A program made the translations under genes and the position numbers. A DNA stretch of 64,000 bases, from positions 1-64,000 of the forward strand of contig JANMYQ010000293.1 in the NCBI GenBank assembly GCA_031382215.1, written 5' to 3'. Positions 1 to 9,591 of the stretch are shown in pieces. A model generated the notes under the pieces. It was not told where the DNA came from. It saw nothing but the letters and a program-made list of their open reading frames with translations, and searched no databases. How positions within the stretch are numbered: position 1 is the stretch's first letter; every line of letters begins with the position of its first letter. The DNA is from LGRD01 sp031382215. Its GTDB lineage: Bacteria > Pseudomonadota > Gammaproteobacteria > Burkholderiales > Burkholderiaceae_C.

Positions 1-1
1 G

Positions 2-559
2 CGCCCGCGCGAGGCGCTCGCGCGCATGGGCGTGCTCAGCGACGCGCGCGGCCTGTACCCGCGGCTGAGCGCGCGCGAGAACATCACCTACTTCGGCCGC
101 CTGCAGGGCATGGATGCCGATGCCGCCAACGCGCGGGCCGAACAACTCGCCCGGGTGCTCGACATGACGCCGCTGCTCGACCGCCGCACCGAAGGCTTCA
201 GTCAGGGTGAGCGCATGAAGACCGCGCTCGCGCGTGCGCTGGTGCACGACCCCGCCAACATCGTGCTCGACGAGCCCACCAACGGGCTGGACGTGCTGGC
301 CACGCGCGCGCTGCGCGACGCACTGCGCTGGCTGCGCACACCCGAAGGCGGCGCCAAGTGCATCGTCTTCTCGAGCCACATCATGCAAGAGGTGGAACGC
401 CTGTGCGACAGCGTCGTGATCGTGGCACAGGGCCGCAGCGTGGCCGCCGGCACGGTGGGCGAGCTGCTCGCGCGAACGAGCGAGCGCGACTTCGAAGAGG
501 CCTTCGTGACGCTCGCGTTCGGCCCCGAGGCGGCGCACGCCGTTGGGGTGCACCCGTGA
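2..559 (+). CDS. natA: ABC transporter ATP-binding protein, NatA-like (5' truncated by window edge)
   Basis: This is the C-terminal part of an ABC ATPase. It probably energises export together with the downstream permease, as in NatAB sodium or drug exporters. The reading frame is open to the first bases of the window, so the start and Walker A lie outside. The ABC signature is seen as FSQGERMKTALA, Walker B as IVLDEPTNGLD, and the H-loop as FSSHIMQEVERLCD. The stop overlaps the GTG start of the permease gene, which indicates translational coupling. NatA is the best family guess because of the NatB-like partner; the exported substrate cannot be read from sequence. Confidence 0.85.
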   Translation, partial: RPREALARMGVLSDARGLYPRLSARENITYFGRLQGMDADAANARAEQLARVLDMTPLLDRRTEGFSQGERMKTALARALVHDPANIVLDEPTNGLDVLATRALRDALRWLRTPEGGAKCIVFSSHIMQEVERLCDSVVIVAQGRSVAAGTVGELLARTSERDFEEAFVTLAFGPEAAHAVGVHP

Positions 560-1728
560 ACTTGCTCGGCGCCGCGCGCACCGTCTTCGCCAAGGAGATC
601 GTCGACGCACTGCGCGACCGGCGCACCCTGATGGTGGTGCTGTTGTCCAGCGTGCTGATGGGGCCGCTGGTGCTGATCGCGCTTTCGGGGTTGATCGCCA
701 CGTTCGAGGCACGCGCCGAAAAGCGCGAGGTCTTCGTCGAAGGCATCGAACATGCGCCGGGGCTGAAGAACTTTCTCGAACGCCAGACCTACATCGTCAA
801 GCCCGCGCCGGCCGGTTACGAGGCGCAACTGCGCAAGGCTGAACTCGGCGACCCGGTGGTGGTGGTGCCGCCCGACTTCGAGGCGGCGATGTTGCGCGGC
901 GACTCGCCGGTGCTGGCGCTGGTGAGCGACAGCGCGAACAAGCAGGCAGAGGCCGGTACCGGCCGCATCCAGCGCCTGCTGGCCGGCTACAGCCGCGAGC
1001 GCGCCACGCTGAGCCTGGCGCTGCGCGGCGTGTCGCCGGAGCTGCTGGAGCCGCTGCGTGTGGAGGAGCAGGACCTGGCCAGCACGCAAACGCGCGCGAC
1101 CCAGTTCACCGGCATGCTGCCCTTCTTCGTGCTGATGGCGGTGCTGTACGGCGCGCTCAACGCCGCGCTGGACACAACCGCCGGCGAACGCGAACGCGGC
1201 TCGCTCGAACCGCTGCTGATGAACCCGGCCGAGCACTGGGCGCTGGTGCTGGGCAAATGGGGCGCCGTCGCCAGCGTGGCGATGTTGATTGCGGTGCTGA
1301 GCTGCTTCAGCTTCATCCCGGCGCAGCGCTTGATCCAGAGCGACACCTTGCAAGCGTTGTTCCAGTTCGGGCTGCGCGAGGCATGGTTGTTCCTGGTGCT
1401 GCTGCTGCCGCTGGGCGCTGCGCTGTCGGCGCTTCTGATGGCGGTGGCGATCCGCTGCAAGAGCTTCAAGGAAGCGCAGGCCAACGCCAGCGTGGTGGTG
1501 CTCGGCGTGTCGCTGCTGCCGCTGGTCAGCGTGTTCAACCTGAGCGGCGAGGCGCCCTGGCACCTGTGGGTGCCGGTGCTGGCGCAGAACACCTTGATGA
1601 CGCGCGTGCTCAAGGGCGACGGCTTCAGCGCCCTGCAAGTGCTGGGGCCGCTGGCGGTGTGCGCGCTGCTGACGGTGCTGTGCCTGGCCTTCGTGGTGCG
1701 CCGGCTGCGCGGCGCGGCGGTGCGCTGA
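556..1728 (+). CDS. natB: ABC transporter permease, NatB-like (ABC-2 type)
   Basis: This 390-aa integral membrane permease is the partner of the preceding ATPase. It starts at GTG 556, overlapping the upstream stop codon; the open frame further upstream is antisense-like filler. An N-terminal TM helix (VVLLSSVLMGPLVLIALSGL) is followed by a large extracytoplasmic domain of about 150 residues, then about five TM helices in the C-terminal half (for example FFVLMAVLYGALNAALD and AWLFLVLLLPLGAALSALLM). This is the ABC-2/NatB arrangement. The motif TAGERERGSLEPLLMNP between helices is typical of NatB/YhaP-type permeases. The substrate is unknown; Na+ or drug export is inferred from the family only. 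Confidence 0.85.
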   Translation: MNLLGAARTVFAKEIVDALRDRRTLMVVLLSSVLMGPLVLIALSGLIATFEARAEKREVFVEGIEHAPGLKNFLERQTYIVKPAPAGYEAQLRKAELGDPVVVVPPDFEAAMLRGDSPVLALVSDSANKQAEAGTGRIQRLLAGYSRERATLSLALRGVSPELLEPLRVEEQDLASTQTRATQFTGMLPFFVLMAVLYGALNAALDTTAGERERGSLEPLLMNPAEHWALVLGKWGAVASVAMLIAVLSCFSFIPAQRLIQSDTLQALFQFGLREAWLFLVLLLPLGAALSALLMAVAIRCKSFKEAQANASVVVLGVSLLPLVSVFNLSGEAPWHLWVPVLAQNTLMTRVLKGDGFSALQVLGPLAVCALLTVLCLAFVVRRLRGAAVR

Positions 1729-1914
1729 CACCGGGCCTGAGTCCGCACCGGCGTCAGGGCCTTGCGACGCGCCCCGCACGGCGGTGGCGCAAGTCACGTT
1801 TGCGGCAGGGTGACGCCCTGAATCGGCCCGGTGGGCGTGCGTATGATGCGCGGTCCCTGCAGGGCAGTTGGCCCGGCAGGCCGATCGTTGTGGCGACGCT
1901 GTGACGGGTTCCCA

Positions 1915-4236
1915 ATGGCAATGACTCTCGGAGACGCGCGGCACAGACCAGCGGGCTCCACGGCCGCTGCGTCAGGCGACGAGGCGGCAAGGCCCAGCGG
2001 GCTGCGCATTCGCACCCACCTGGCGATCCTTGTGTTGGCTGCGGCGCTGCCGCTGATCGGGCTGATCGGCTACGGCGTCTACGCGCAGGCCCGGCTCGAA
2101 GCCGAGCAGGCCGCCGAGCAGGCGCTGGTGGCTGCCCGGGCGGCCGCCATCGAAGGCGAGCGCCGCCTGGTGCGAACCCGTGACCTGCTCGCGTACATGT
2201 CGCGCCAGACCCTGGTGAACCGGCTCGATGAGCACCACTGCGACCCGATCTTTGCCACCTTCACCGCGCTGTTTCCCTGGTACACCAACCTGCTGACTGT
2301 GCGCAGCGACGGCGCGCGCGTGTGCAGCGCCGTGGTGCCCAGCGCCGGCGCGCCGGCCAAGGTCGACCCGGCGCTGTACCTGGCCGAGACGCTGCGTACG
2401 CGCCAGTTCACGGTCGGCCACATGAGCCGCGGCATCTTCACCGGCCGCTGGATCCTGATCGTGGCGTACCCGCTGCCCGAGGTGGCCGGCGAAGTGCCCG
2501 GTGTCGTCGCCATGTCCATCGACCTGGCGCGCCTTCGGCTGGCTCCCGAGCTGACCGAGTTGCCCCCGGGTGCGCAGGCCCGCATCGTCGATTCGGGCGG
2601 CGTGGTGATCGCGGCCAGCGGCGCCGCGGCCGCGCAAAGCATAGGGCAGCGTGTGAGCGAAGCCGGCTGGCCCCGGGCCGCCGCGTCGGGCGAAGCCGCG
2701 ACCGGCCGTCTGCGCGACGAGACCGGCATCGAGCGCCTGTTTGCCAGCGTACCGGTGGCCGGCACCGACTGGCGTGCGGTCATCACCATTCCGGCCGACG
2801 TGGTGCAGGCGCCGTCGCGCGCGCGGGCTCGGCTGGGCGCGGCGATCTCGGTGCTGGTGCTGCTGCTGGTGGCAGGGCTGGCTTACGCGATCGCGCGGCG
2901 CATCGCGCGGCCGGTCGAAGCCATCGCCGCCGTGGCGCGCGGTGCCGCGGCGCCGAACGCCGCAGGCCAGAGCGGCCTGGCTGCCGGCGACCTGGACACG
3001 GCCCCGCGTGAAGTCCGTGTGCTGGCGGACGATTTCGTCACGATGCTCGACCGGCGTGCCCAGGCCGAGCGCATCGCGCGCAACAGCGAAGAGCGGCTGC
3101 AGGCCGTCATCGACAACCTGGCCGAAGGCCTGATCATCTGCGACCCCGAAAGCAACACCATCACGCGCAACCCAGCGTCGCTGCGGGCCCACGGCCTGTC
3201 GCCCGACGGACCCGTGTTGACCGCGGCGGAGTTCCGTGCCGGCCACGAGATCCTCACGCTCGACGGCGAGTTGCTGCCGAAAGCCCAATGGCCATTGGAG
3301 CGGGTGCTGCGCGGTGAACCCCTCAATGGCCTGGAGTTGCGGCTGCGCCCACTGGACCGCCGCTGGGAGCGGGTGTTCTCGTATGGCGGCACCCTGCTGC
3401 ACGACGCCGGTGGCCGCCCGCTGGGGTTCATGACCTTGACCGACATTACCGAGCGGCACCGGGCGCAGACGCAGTTGCACGAACTCAACCAGGCGCTGGA
3501 GCAGCGGGTGCAGCAACGCACCGAGCAACTGGCCGCCAAGAGCAAGGAGCTGGAGAGCTTTTGCTACTCCGTCTCGCACGACCTGAAGGCGCCGCTGCGC
3601 GGCATCGACGGCTACAGCCGCCTGCTGGCCGAAGACTACGGCCCCAAGCTAGGCGACGAAGGCCGCAAGTTCATCGACAACGTACGCCTGGCGACCCGCC
3701 AGATGACCGAGCTGATCGAAGACCTGCTGGCCTATTCGCGCCAGGAGCGCCGCACGCTGATGCCCACGCGCATCGAGTTGCGCGACTTCGTTGCCGACCA
3801 GATTGCCCGGCTCGACCTGGCGCGCCAGGGCGTCGAGCTGGCGGTCGAAGTCGAACCCGTGAGCGTGTGGGCCGACCCCGAGAGCCTGGCCATCGCGCTG
3901 CGCAATCTGGTGGACAACGCGCGCAAGTTCAGCGCCCACCAGCCGCATCCCACGGTGACTATCGGCACCCGGTGTTCCGACGGGCGCTGCGTGCTGTCAG
4001 TGCAGGACAACGGCAGCGGCTTCGACATGCGCTTTCACGACAAGATCTTCGAGATCTTCCAGCGCCTCCACCGCGCCGAGGACTACCCCGGCACCGGCGT
4101 CGGCCTGGCCCTGGTGCGCAAAGCCATGGACCGTATGGGCGGGCGGGTCTGGGCCGAGGGTGCGCCGGGCGCCGGCGCCACGTTCTACCTGGAGCTGGCG
4201 CTGGCCACCCAAGCCAGCGCCGCCGGCCCCACATGA
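1915..4236 (+). CDS. Membrane sensor histidine kinase with Cache-like sensor, PAS and phytochrome-type HisKA/HATPase
   Basis: This is a 773-aa sensor kinase. ATG 1915 (MAMTLGD) is preferred over the upstream ATG at 1831 because the extra residues look non-coding. Order: TM1 (LAILVLAAALPLIGLIGYG), a periplasmic region of about 240 residues resembling a double-Cache domain, TM2 (ISVLVLLLVAGLAYAIA) and a short HAMP-like segment. A PAS domain (RLQAVIDNLAEGLIICD), a coiled coil, HisKA with SHDLKAPLRGIDG, and an HATPase domain with NLVDNARKF and GTGVGLALVRKAMDRMGG follow. The SHDLKAPLR form of the H-box is common in phytochrome-like kinases. It is followed 32 bp later by an Rcp1-like regulator and then a hybrid kinase, which suggests one phosphorelay. 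The ligand is unknown. Confidence 0.88.
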   Translation: MAMTLGDARHRPAGSTAAASGDEAARPSGLRIRTHLAILVLAAALPLIGLIGYGVYAQARLEAEQAAEQALVAARAAAIEGERRLVRTRDLLAYMSRQTLVNRLDEHHCDPIFATFTALFPWYTNLLTVRSDGARVCSAVVPSAGAPAKVDPALYLAETLRTRQFTVGHMSRGIFTGRWILIVAYPLPEVAGEVPGVVAMSIDLARLRLAPELTELPPGAQARIVDSGGVVIAASGAAAAQSIGQRVSEAGWPRAAASGEAATGRLRDETGIERLFASVPVAGTDWRAVITIPADVVQAPSRARARLGAAISVLVLLLVAGLAYAIARRIARPVEAIAAVARGAAAPNAAGQSGLAAGDLDTAPREVRVLADDFVTMLDRRAQAERIARNSEERLQAVIDNLAEGLIICDPESNTITRNPASLRAHGLSPDGPVLTAAEFRAGHEILTLDGELLPKAQWPLERVLRGEPLNGLELRLRPLDRRWERVFSYGGTLLHDAGGRPLGFMTLTDITERHRAQTQLHELNQALEQRVQQRTEQLAAKSKELESFCYSVSHDLKAPLRGIDGYSRLLAEDYGPKLGDEGRKFIDNVRLATRQMTELIEDLLAYSRQERRTLMPTRIELRDFVADQIARLDLARQGVELAVEVEPVSVWADPESLAIALRNLVDNARKFSAHQPHPTVTIGTRCSDGRCVLSVQDNGSGFDMRFHDKIFEIFQRLHRAEDYPGTGVGLALVRKAMDRMGGRVWAEGAPGAGATFYLELALATQASAAGPT

Positions 4237-4268
4237 AGCTGCTTGACGTTGCCTGAAAGGAGAGCTGC

Positions 4269-4709
4269 TTGGACGAGAACCGCGCCATCCTGCTGGTCGA
4301 AGACAACCCCATGGATGTGGACCTGACCTTGCGCGCCTTTGCGCGCCGCAACGTGACCAACCCGATCGACGTGGCGCGCGACGGCCAGGAGGCGCTGGAC
4401 TTCATCGCCCGCTGGGAAGCCGGTGCGCCGCTGCCCGCGGTGATTCTTCTGGACGTGAACCTGCCCAAGGTGAACGGGCTCGAAGTGCTGCGCCAGATCC
4501 GCGCCCACGCGACCTGCAAGCACATTCCGGTGGTGATGTTGACCACGTCGACCGAAGACGGCGACATCGCCCGAGCCTACGAACTCGGCGCCAACTCGTA
4601 CATCGTGAAGCCGGTCAGCTTCGAGAACTTCATCGACATGGCCGGCCAGATCAACCTGTATTGGATGGTGCTCAACACAGCACCCCGAAAGCCACCGGCC
4701 CCTGCGTGA
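4269..4709 (+). CDS. Single-domain response regulator, Rcp1-like
   Basis: This 146-aa CheY-like receiver has no output domain. It starts at TTG 4269, supported by a strong Shine-Dalgarno run (aaaggagag) at 4256-4264. The acidic pocket appears as ILLVEDNPMD, the phospho-acceptor Asp in VILLDVNLPKVNG, and the conserved Lys in YIVKPVSFENF. The NPMDVDLTLRAF segment is typical of response regulators paired with phytochrome-type kinases (Rcp1 family). The stop codon overlaps the ATG of the next gene (TGATG), so it is translationally coupled to the hybrid kinase. Its role is probably to shuttle phosphate between the flanking kinases (inference). Confidence 0.9.
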   Translation: MDENRAILLVEDNPMDVDLTLRAFARRNVTNPIDVARDGQEALDFIARWEAGAPLPAVILLDVNLPKVNGLEVLRQIRAHATCKHIPVVMLTTSTEDGDIARAYELGANSYIVKPVSFENFIDMAGQINLYWMVLNTAPRKPPAPA

Positions 4710-7700
4710 TGCGTGTCCTGTACATCGAAGACTACGCGCTCGACGCGGCCCTGGTCGGCGAGGCACTGAAGCGCCTGGCGCCCGAGATCGAGCTGGATGT
4801 CGTGACCAGCGTCACCGACGCGCTCGAACGCCTGGGCCACACCGAGCCGCCGCCACGGGTTGCCGCCGAAGATGAAGAGGCGAGCGCGCGCTACGAGCTG
4901 ATCCTGACCGACCTGAGCCTGCCGGATGGCAATGGGCTGGACATCCTGGCCCATGTGCGCAAACACCGCATTGCGTCAGCCGTGGTGATCCTGAGTGGCT
5001 CGGGCGAAGAAGAGGCCGTGGTCGATGCGCTGCAGGCCGGCGCGAGCGATTACCTCACCAAGCGCGGCGACTACCTCACGGCGCTTCCGGGCGTGCTGCG
5101 CGGCGCGCTGGCGCATTTCCGGACCGAACGGGCGCGCTTGTCGCGCACCTTGCACGTGCTGTACGCCGAGCCGAACGCGCCCGACATCTACCTGACCGTG
5201 CGCGAGCTCAAGCGCAGCGCGCCGCACATCCAGATCGAAGCCGTGCACACGGCGGACGACGTGCTGGCCCGCCTGCGCACGGCGGCCGGCCCGCTGCCCG
5301 AGGTGCTGCTGCTGGACTACCGGCTGCCCGGCATGTCGGCGCTGGACCTGGTGAAGGAGCTGCGCGGGCGGCTTGAGCTCGACATTCCGGTGGTGCTGGT
5401 CACCGGCCAAGGGAGCGAGCAGATCGCGCGCCTGGCCATCAAGCTCGGCGTGAGCGACTATGTGGTCAAGTCCGAGGGTTATCTCGACCGCCTGGCGCTG
5501 GTGCTGGAGCGGGCCTTCCTGCTGGCCGGGCGCGAGCGCCAGCGCCAGGCCTTGCTGACGAGCGAACGTGCACTGCGCGAGCGCGAACAGCACCTGACGA
5601 TCGTGACCGACCAGTTTCCGGGCCTGATCGCGCATGTCGACGCCGAGCTGCGCTACCTGTTCGTGAACGGGCACTACGGCGAGCAGGTCGGCCTGGGGAT
5701 CGACCGGATCGTCGGCCGGCGCATGCCCGAGGTGCTCGATGACCAGGCCTTTGCGCAGGTCGAGGCGCAATTTCGCCGTGCCTTGGCAGGCGAGCAGGTC
5801 GATGGCGAAACCGACCACACCGGCCGCGACGGGCAGCGCCGGCACACCGTCGTCACGCTGATCCCGGAGCGCGCTGCGGACGGCGGCGTGTGCGGGGTTT
5901 TCTACACCGCGGTGGACATCACCGCACGGCGCCGCGCCGAACGCGCGCTGGTCGAATCTGAGCGGCTCGCGCAGTCGACGGTGGACGCGCTGTCGGCCGA
6001 ACTGGTGATCCTTGACGACAGAGGCATCGTCATCGGCTTCAACCGCGCCTGGGCCGCGTTCGGCAAGGCCAACCCCGCGCGCACGCACGACGTGTTCGAA
6101 GGCGCCAACTACCTGGCCGTGTGCGATGCAGCGCAGGGCGCCGATGCCGAACAGGCGGCCCAGGTGGCGGCCGGCCTGCGCGCGGTGCTGGCCGGTGAAC
6201 AGGCGGAATACGCCACCGAGTACCCGTGCCATGCTCCCCACGAGCAGCGCTGGTTCGCCCTGCGCGCCACGCGCCTGGCCGGGCCCGGCCAGGCGCGGCT
6301 CGTGGTGGCGCACGAAAACCTGACCCAGCGCAAGCTCGCCGAACACGCGCTGCGGGCCGAGCAGCAGCGCCTCGCGGCCATGATCGAGACCATGGCCGAA
6401 GGCCTCGTGATGCTGAACGCCGACGGCATCTACACCCATGCCAACGCGGCCAGCCTGGCGATTCTGGGCGTGCGCCACGAGCAGATCGTCGGGGTCCATT
6501 TCGCCGCGGTGGCCTGGAACCGGCTCGACCCCGACGGCGGCCATTTCGACATCTCCCGGCACCCGTTCGAGCAGTTGCGCAACGGGGCAGCGCCGATCCG
6601 CAATTTCGAGTTCCAGATCGCCCGCGCCGACGGCCGGCGCAGCTTCATCACCCTCAACGCCGACCCGCTGCGCGACGAGCGAGGCAGCTTCGACGGAATG
6701 GTGTCCACCTACTCCGACGTGACCGAGCGCAGGCGCGCCGAACAAGCCGTGCAGCAAAGCGAGCGGCGCCTGCGCCAGATCATCGACCTGGTGCCGCACT
6801 TCGTTTTCGCCAAAGACATGGAAGGTCGGTTCGTTCTTGTCAACCAGGCTCTGGCCGAGGCCTACGGCACCACGGTCGAGGCGCTGACCGGACGGAGGGA
6901 CGGGGACTTCGCCCGCTCCGAAGGCGAGGTGGAACGCTTTCGCGCCGACGACCTGGAGGTGATCCGGACCAACCACGCGAAGGTCATTCCTTCCGAAGCA
7001 GTGACGTATGCCGACGGGCGCGTGCGCCTGTTGCAGACGACCAAGATCCCGTTCACCTTCTCGGGCACCACGTCACCCGCGGTGCTCGGTATCGGGGTGG
7101 ACATCACTGAACGCCAGGCCGCAGAGGCGGCCTTGCGGCACAGCGAACTGCGCTTCCGCGGCATCCTCGAGATGGCGCCGATGCCGCTGTGCCATGTGGA
7201 CCGCGACGGCGTGATCACCTTTCGCAACGGACAGTTCGTCAAGGTGTTCGGCTACACCCCCGAAGACGTGGCCACGCTGGCCGACTTTCAGCAGCGCGCC
7301 TACCCCGACCCGCAGGTCCGCCAGGCCGCGATCGCGCAGGTGCTGGCCGCCGAAGAGCGCGCCCGCAGCTTGGCGGTGGACGTCGAACCCGTCGAGTCCG
7401 TGATGATCTGCAAGGACGGGCGGCAGCGCATCATCGAGGTCACGCGCATCCGGCTGGATGGACCGGGCGGCGAAGGCTATCTGGCGGCGTTCTCGGACCT
7501 GACCGAGCGGCGCGCCTCGGAGCAGGAACTGCAGGCTCACCGCCACGGCCTGGAGCGGCTCGTGCACGCCCGCACCACCGAGCTGGAGGCCGCGAAAGAG
7601 GCGGCCGAACAGGCGAGCCGTGCCAAGAGCACCTTCCTGTCCAACATGAGCCACGAGATCCGCACGCCGATGAACGCCATCATCGGCCTGACGTATCTGC

Positions 7701-8806
7701 TGCAGAAAGAGAACGCGGTGCCGGCGGCGCAGGACCGGCTCGGCAAGATCAACGCGGCGGCCAAGCACCTGCTGAGCATCATCAACGACGTGCTGGACAT
7801 GTCCAAGATCGAAGCCGGCAAGCTGGGGCTCGAAGACATCGACTTCGAACCGCGCGAAGTGCTGGCCCATTCGATCGACATGCTGCAAGAGCGCGCGCTG
7901 GCCAAGAACCTGCGGCTGCGTTGCGGCGCTGCGCCGGCCGTGCCCCGAGTGCTGCGCGGCGACGCGATGCGGCTGGCGCAGATTCTGCTGAACTTCGTAA
8001 GCAACGCGATCAAGTTCTCCAGTCGCGGAACGATCAACGTGCGCGCCTCGCTGGCAGACGACCCGGCCAACGGCCCGACCGAAGCCGTGCGCCTGCGCGT
8101 CGAGGTGCAGGACGAAGGCATCGGCCTGAGCACCGAACAGCAGGCCGGCTTGTTCCAGTCGTTTGCGCAGGGAGACGACTCCACCTCGCGCAAGTACGGC
8201 GGTTCGGGGCTGGGCTTGGCGATCGCACGCCGGCTGGCGCAGATGATGGGCGGCGACGTGGGTGTGATCAGCGAACCCGGGGTGGGCAGCACCTTCTGGG
8301 TTGTCGCGCTGCTGGGCCGCGGTAGCGTGGCCCATGCGGGCGACTTGTTTGCCGCGCGGCCCGGCGTGCCTGCCGAACGAACCCTGGCCACGCGCTTCGG
8401 CGGAGCGCGTGTGTTGTTGGCCGAAGACGATGCCGTCAACCAGGAGGTGATCCGCGCCTACCTGGAGGCGGCCGGCCTGCAGGTGGACGCGGTGGGCGAC
8501 GGCCGGCAGGCACTCGAACGCGTGCAGGCCGAACCCTATGCGCTGGTCCTGATGGACGTGCAGATGCCCGTGCTGGACGGGCTCGACGCGACCCGCGCGA
8601 TCCGCCAGTTGCCGGGCAAGGCCGGCCTGCCGATCCTGGCGATGACGGCCAATGCCTTTGCCGAGGATCGCCTGGCCTGCCTGGCCGCGGGCATGAACGA
8701 CCACGTCAGCAAGCCTCTGGAGCCCGACAAGTTCTACGCCAGCCTGCTGCTCTGGCTGTCGACCTCCGCCGCAACGGCTGCACCGGAAGTGCCAGCGCTG
8801 CACTGA
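4709..8806 (+). CDS. Hybrid histidine kinase: REC-REC-(PAS)x5-HisKA-HATPase-REC
   Basis: This is a 1365-aa soluble multi-sensor hybrid kinase. ATG 4709 overlaps the previous stop and gives MRVLYIEDYALDAA, the start of a receiver domain. Domains in order: REC1 (LILTDLSLPDGNG), REC2 (VLLLDYRLPGMSALD) and five PAS units, beginning near DQFPGLIAHVDA, AELVILDDRG, MAEGLVMLNADG, LVPHFVFAKDMEG and MAPMPLCHVDRDG. Next come HisKA (SHEIRTPMNAIIGL), HATPase (NFVSNAIKFSSRG, GSGLGLAIARRLAQMMGG) and a C-terminal REC3 (VLMDVQMPVLDGLDATRAIR). No TM segment is visible. Two N-terminal receivers suggest it accepts phosphate from the upstream kinase or regulator. The output target is not encoded nearby. Confidence 0.9.
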   Translation: MRVLYIEDYALDAALVGEALKRLAPEIELDVVTSVTDALERLGHTEPPPRVAAEDEEASARYELILTDLSLPDGNGLDILAHVRKHRIASAVVILSGSGEEEAVVDALQAGASDYLTKRGDYLTALPGVLRGALAHFRTERARLSRTLHVLYAEPNAPDIYLTVRELKRSAPHIQIEAVHTADDVLARLRTAAGPLPEVLLLDYRLPGMSALDLVKELRGRLELDIPVVLVTGQGSEQIARLAIKLGVSDYVVKSEGYLDRLALVLERAFLLAGRERQRQALLTSERALREREQHLTIVTDQFPGLIAHVDAELRYLFVNGHYGEQVGLGIDRIVGRRMPEVLDDQAFAQVEAQFRRALAGEQVDGETDHTGRDGQRRHTVVTLIPERAADGGVCGVFYTAVDITARRRAERALVESERLAQSTVDALSAELVILDDRGIVIGFNRAWAAFGKANPARTHDVFEGANYLAVCDAAQGADAEQAAQVAAGLRAVLAGEQAEYATEYPCHAPHEQRWFALRATRLAGPGQARLVVAHENLTQRKLAEHALRAEQQRLAAMIETMAEGLVMLNADGIYTHANAASLAILGVRHEQIVGVHFAAVAWNRLDPDGGHFDISRHPFEQLRNGAAPIRNFEFQIARADGRRSFITLNADPLRDERGSFDGMVSTYSDVTERRRAEQAVQQSERRLRQIIDLVPHFVFAKDMEGRFVLVNQALAEAYGTTVEALTGRRDGDFARSEGEVERFRADDLEVIRTNHAKVIPSEAVTYADGRVRLLQTTKIPFTFSGTTSPAVLGIGVDITERQAAEAALRHSELRFRGILEMAPMPLCHVDRDGVITFRNGQFVKVFGYTPEDVATLADFQQRAYPDPQVRQAAIAQVLAAEERARSLAVDVEPVESVMICKDGRQRIIEVTRIRLDGPGGEGYLAAFSDLTERRASEQELQAHRHGLERLVHARTTELEAAKEAAEQASRAKSTFLSNMSHEIRTPMNAIIGLTYLLQKENAVPAAQDRLGKINAAAKHLLSIINDVLDMSKIEAGKLGLEDIDFEPREVLAHSIDMLQERALAKNLRLRCGAAPAVPRVLRGDAMRLAQILLNFVSNAIKFSSRGTINVRASLADDPANGPTEAVRLRVEVQDEGIGLSTEQQAGLFQSFAQGDDSTSRKYGGSGLGLAIARRLAQMMGGDVGVISEPGVGSTFWVVALLGRGSVAHAGDLFAARPGVPAERTLATRFGGARVLLAEDDAVNQEVIRAYLEAAGLQVDAVGDGRQALERVQAEPYALVLMDVQMPVLDGLDATRAIRQLPGKAGLPILAMTANAFAEDRLACLAAGMNDHVSKPLEPDKFYASLLLWLSTSAATAAPEVPALH

Positions 8807-8859
8807 GCGGGTGCCCCTCAGCCCCCGGGATGTCGTATGTTGTCGGCCTGAGGGCGCTC

Positions 8860-9543
8860 TCAGCCCTTGGCGCCGCCACGCGCCACCAGCTCCGCCATCG
8901 CCGAGGCCTGCGCGTCGCCGTGCTTGTCGGCATGCTGCTCATCCTGGGCACGCAGGCCCTGCACTACGCCGTCCCGGTCGGCCTGGTTGCGGTTCTGCGT
9001 CACCTTCCACTTGCCGGTCAGCGTGCTCAGCGTGATCTCGATGCCGACGATCGCGCGCAGCATCGTTTGCACGTAGTCGTCCGGCGCATCGCTCACGGCC
9101 CAGGGCTCGGCGCGTGCGGCTTCGTGGCGGTCGGTCAGGCGCGTCACCAGCGCATGCAGCCACGGTGCCTCATCGACCACCCGCAGCGTGCCGCGCGCCT
9201 GCACCATCACGTAGTTCCAGGTCGGCACCACCTTGCCGGTGGCGGCCTTGGTCGGGTACAGGCTCGGCGAGATGTAGGCCTGCGGGCCCTGGAACACGAC
9301 CAGCGATTCGACGTCGGTGCGCGCTTCGCGCCAGACCGGGTTGGCGCGCGCCACGTGGGCGCGCAGCACCGGCGCGCTGTTGGCGCCGCCTTCGCCCGCC
9401 GCGCCCGCGTCGAGCATGAACGGCACCGGGTTCGCCTGCATGCCGGCCGGGCCCAGAGTGATCAACAGACCCAGCGGGTGCGTGCGCACGAGTTCGTGCA
9501 AGACCTCGGGGCGAGTCTCTTCGAAGTGGGAGGGCAGGTACAT
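8860..9543 (-). CDS. PaiB-like FMN-binding negative transcriptional regulator family protein
   Basis: This 227-aa protein belongs to the PaiB/FMN-binding split-barrel family. The N-terminus reads MYLPSHFEETRPEVLHELV, followed by PLGLLITLGPAGMQANPVPF, the typical start of this family; a central VPTWNYVMVQARG motif is also diagnostic. PaiB in Bacillus is named for regulating sporulation and protease genes, but the family binds flavin and its function in proteobacteria is unclear. It lies on the opposite strand to the hybrid kinase and converges with it, with a 53-bp gap. The OsmC gene lies 48 bp upstream in the same orientation, so the two may be co-transcribed. Confidence 0.88.
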   Translation of the reverse strand: MYLPSHFEETRPEVLHELVRTHPLGLLITLGPAGMQANPVPFMLDAGAAGEGGANSAPVLRAHVARANPVWREARTDVESLVVFQGPQAYISPSLYPTKAATGKVVPTWNYVMVQARGTLRVVDEAPWLHALVTRLTDRHEAARAEPWAVSDAPDDYVQTMLRAIVGIEITLSTLTGKWKVTQNRNQADRDGVVQGLRAQDEQHADKHGDAQASAMAELVARGGAKG

Positions 9544-9591
9544 CGTTGGACCCCGTCAAGAAGGCTCAGGACAGCAGCTCGGGACGGCGGG

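Noticed and set aside
202..1944. A 580-codon minus-strand open frame across the NatAB genes
   Set aside because: It is antisense to clear ABC transporter genes, rich in His/Gln/Arg as expected for a shadow in GC-rich DNA, and has no recognisable domain.
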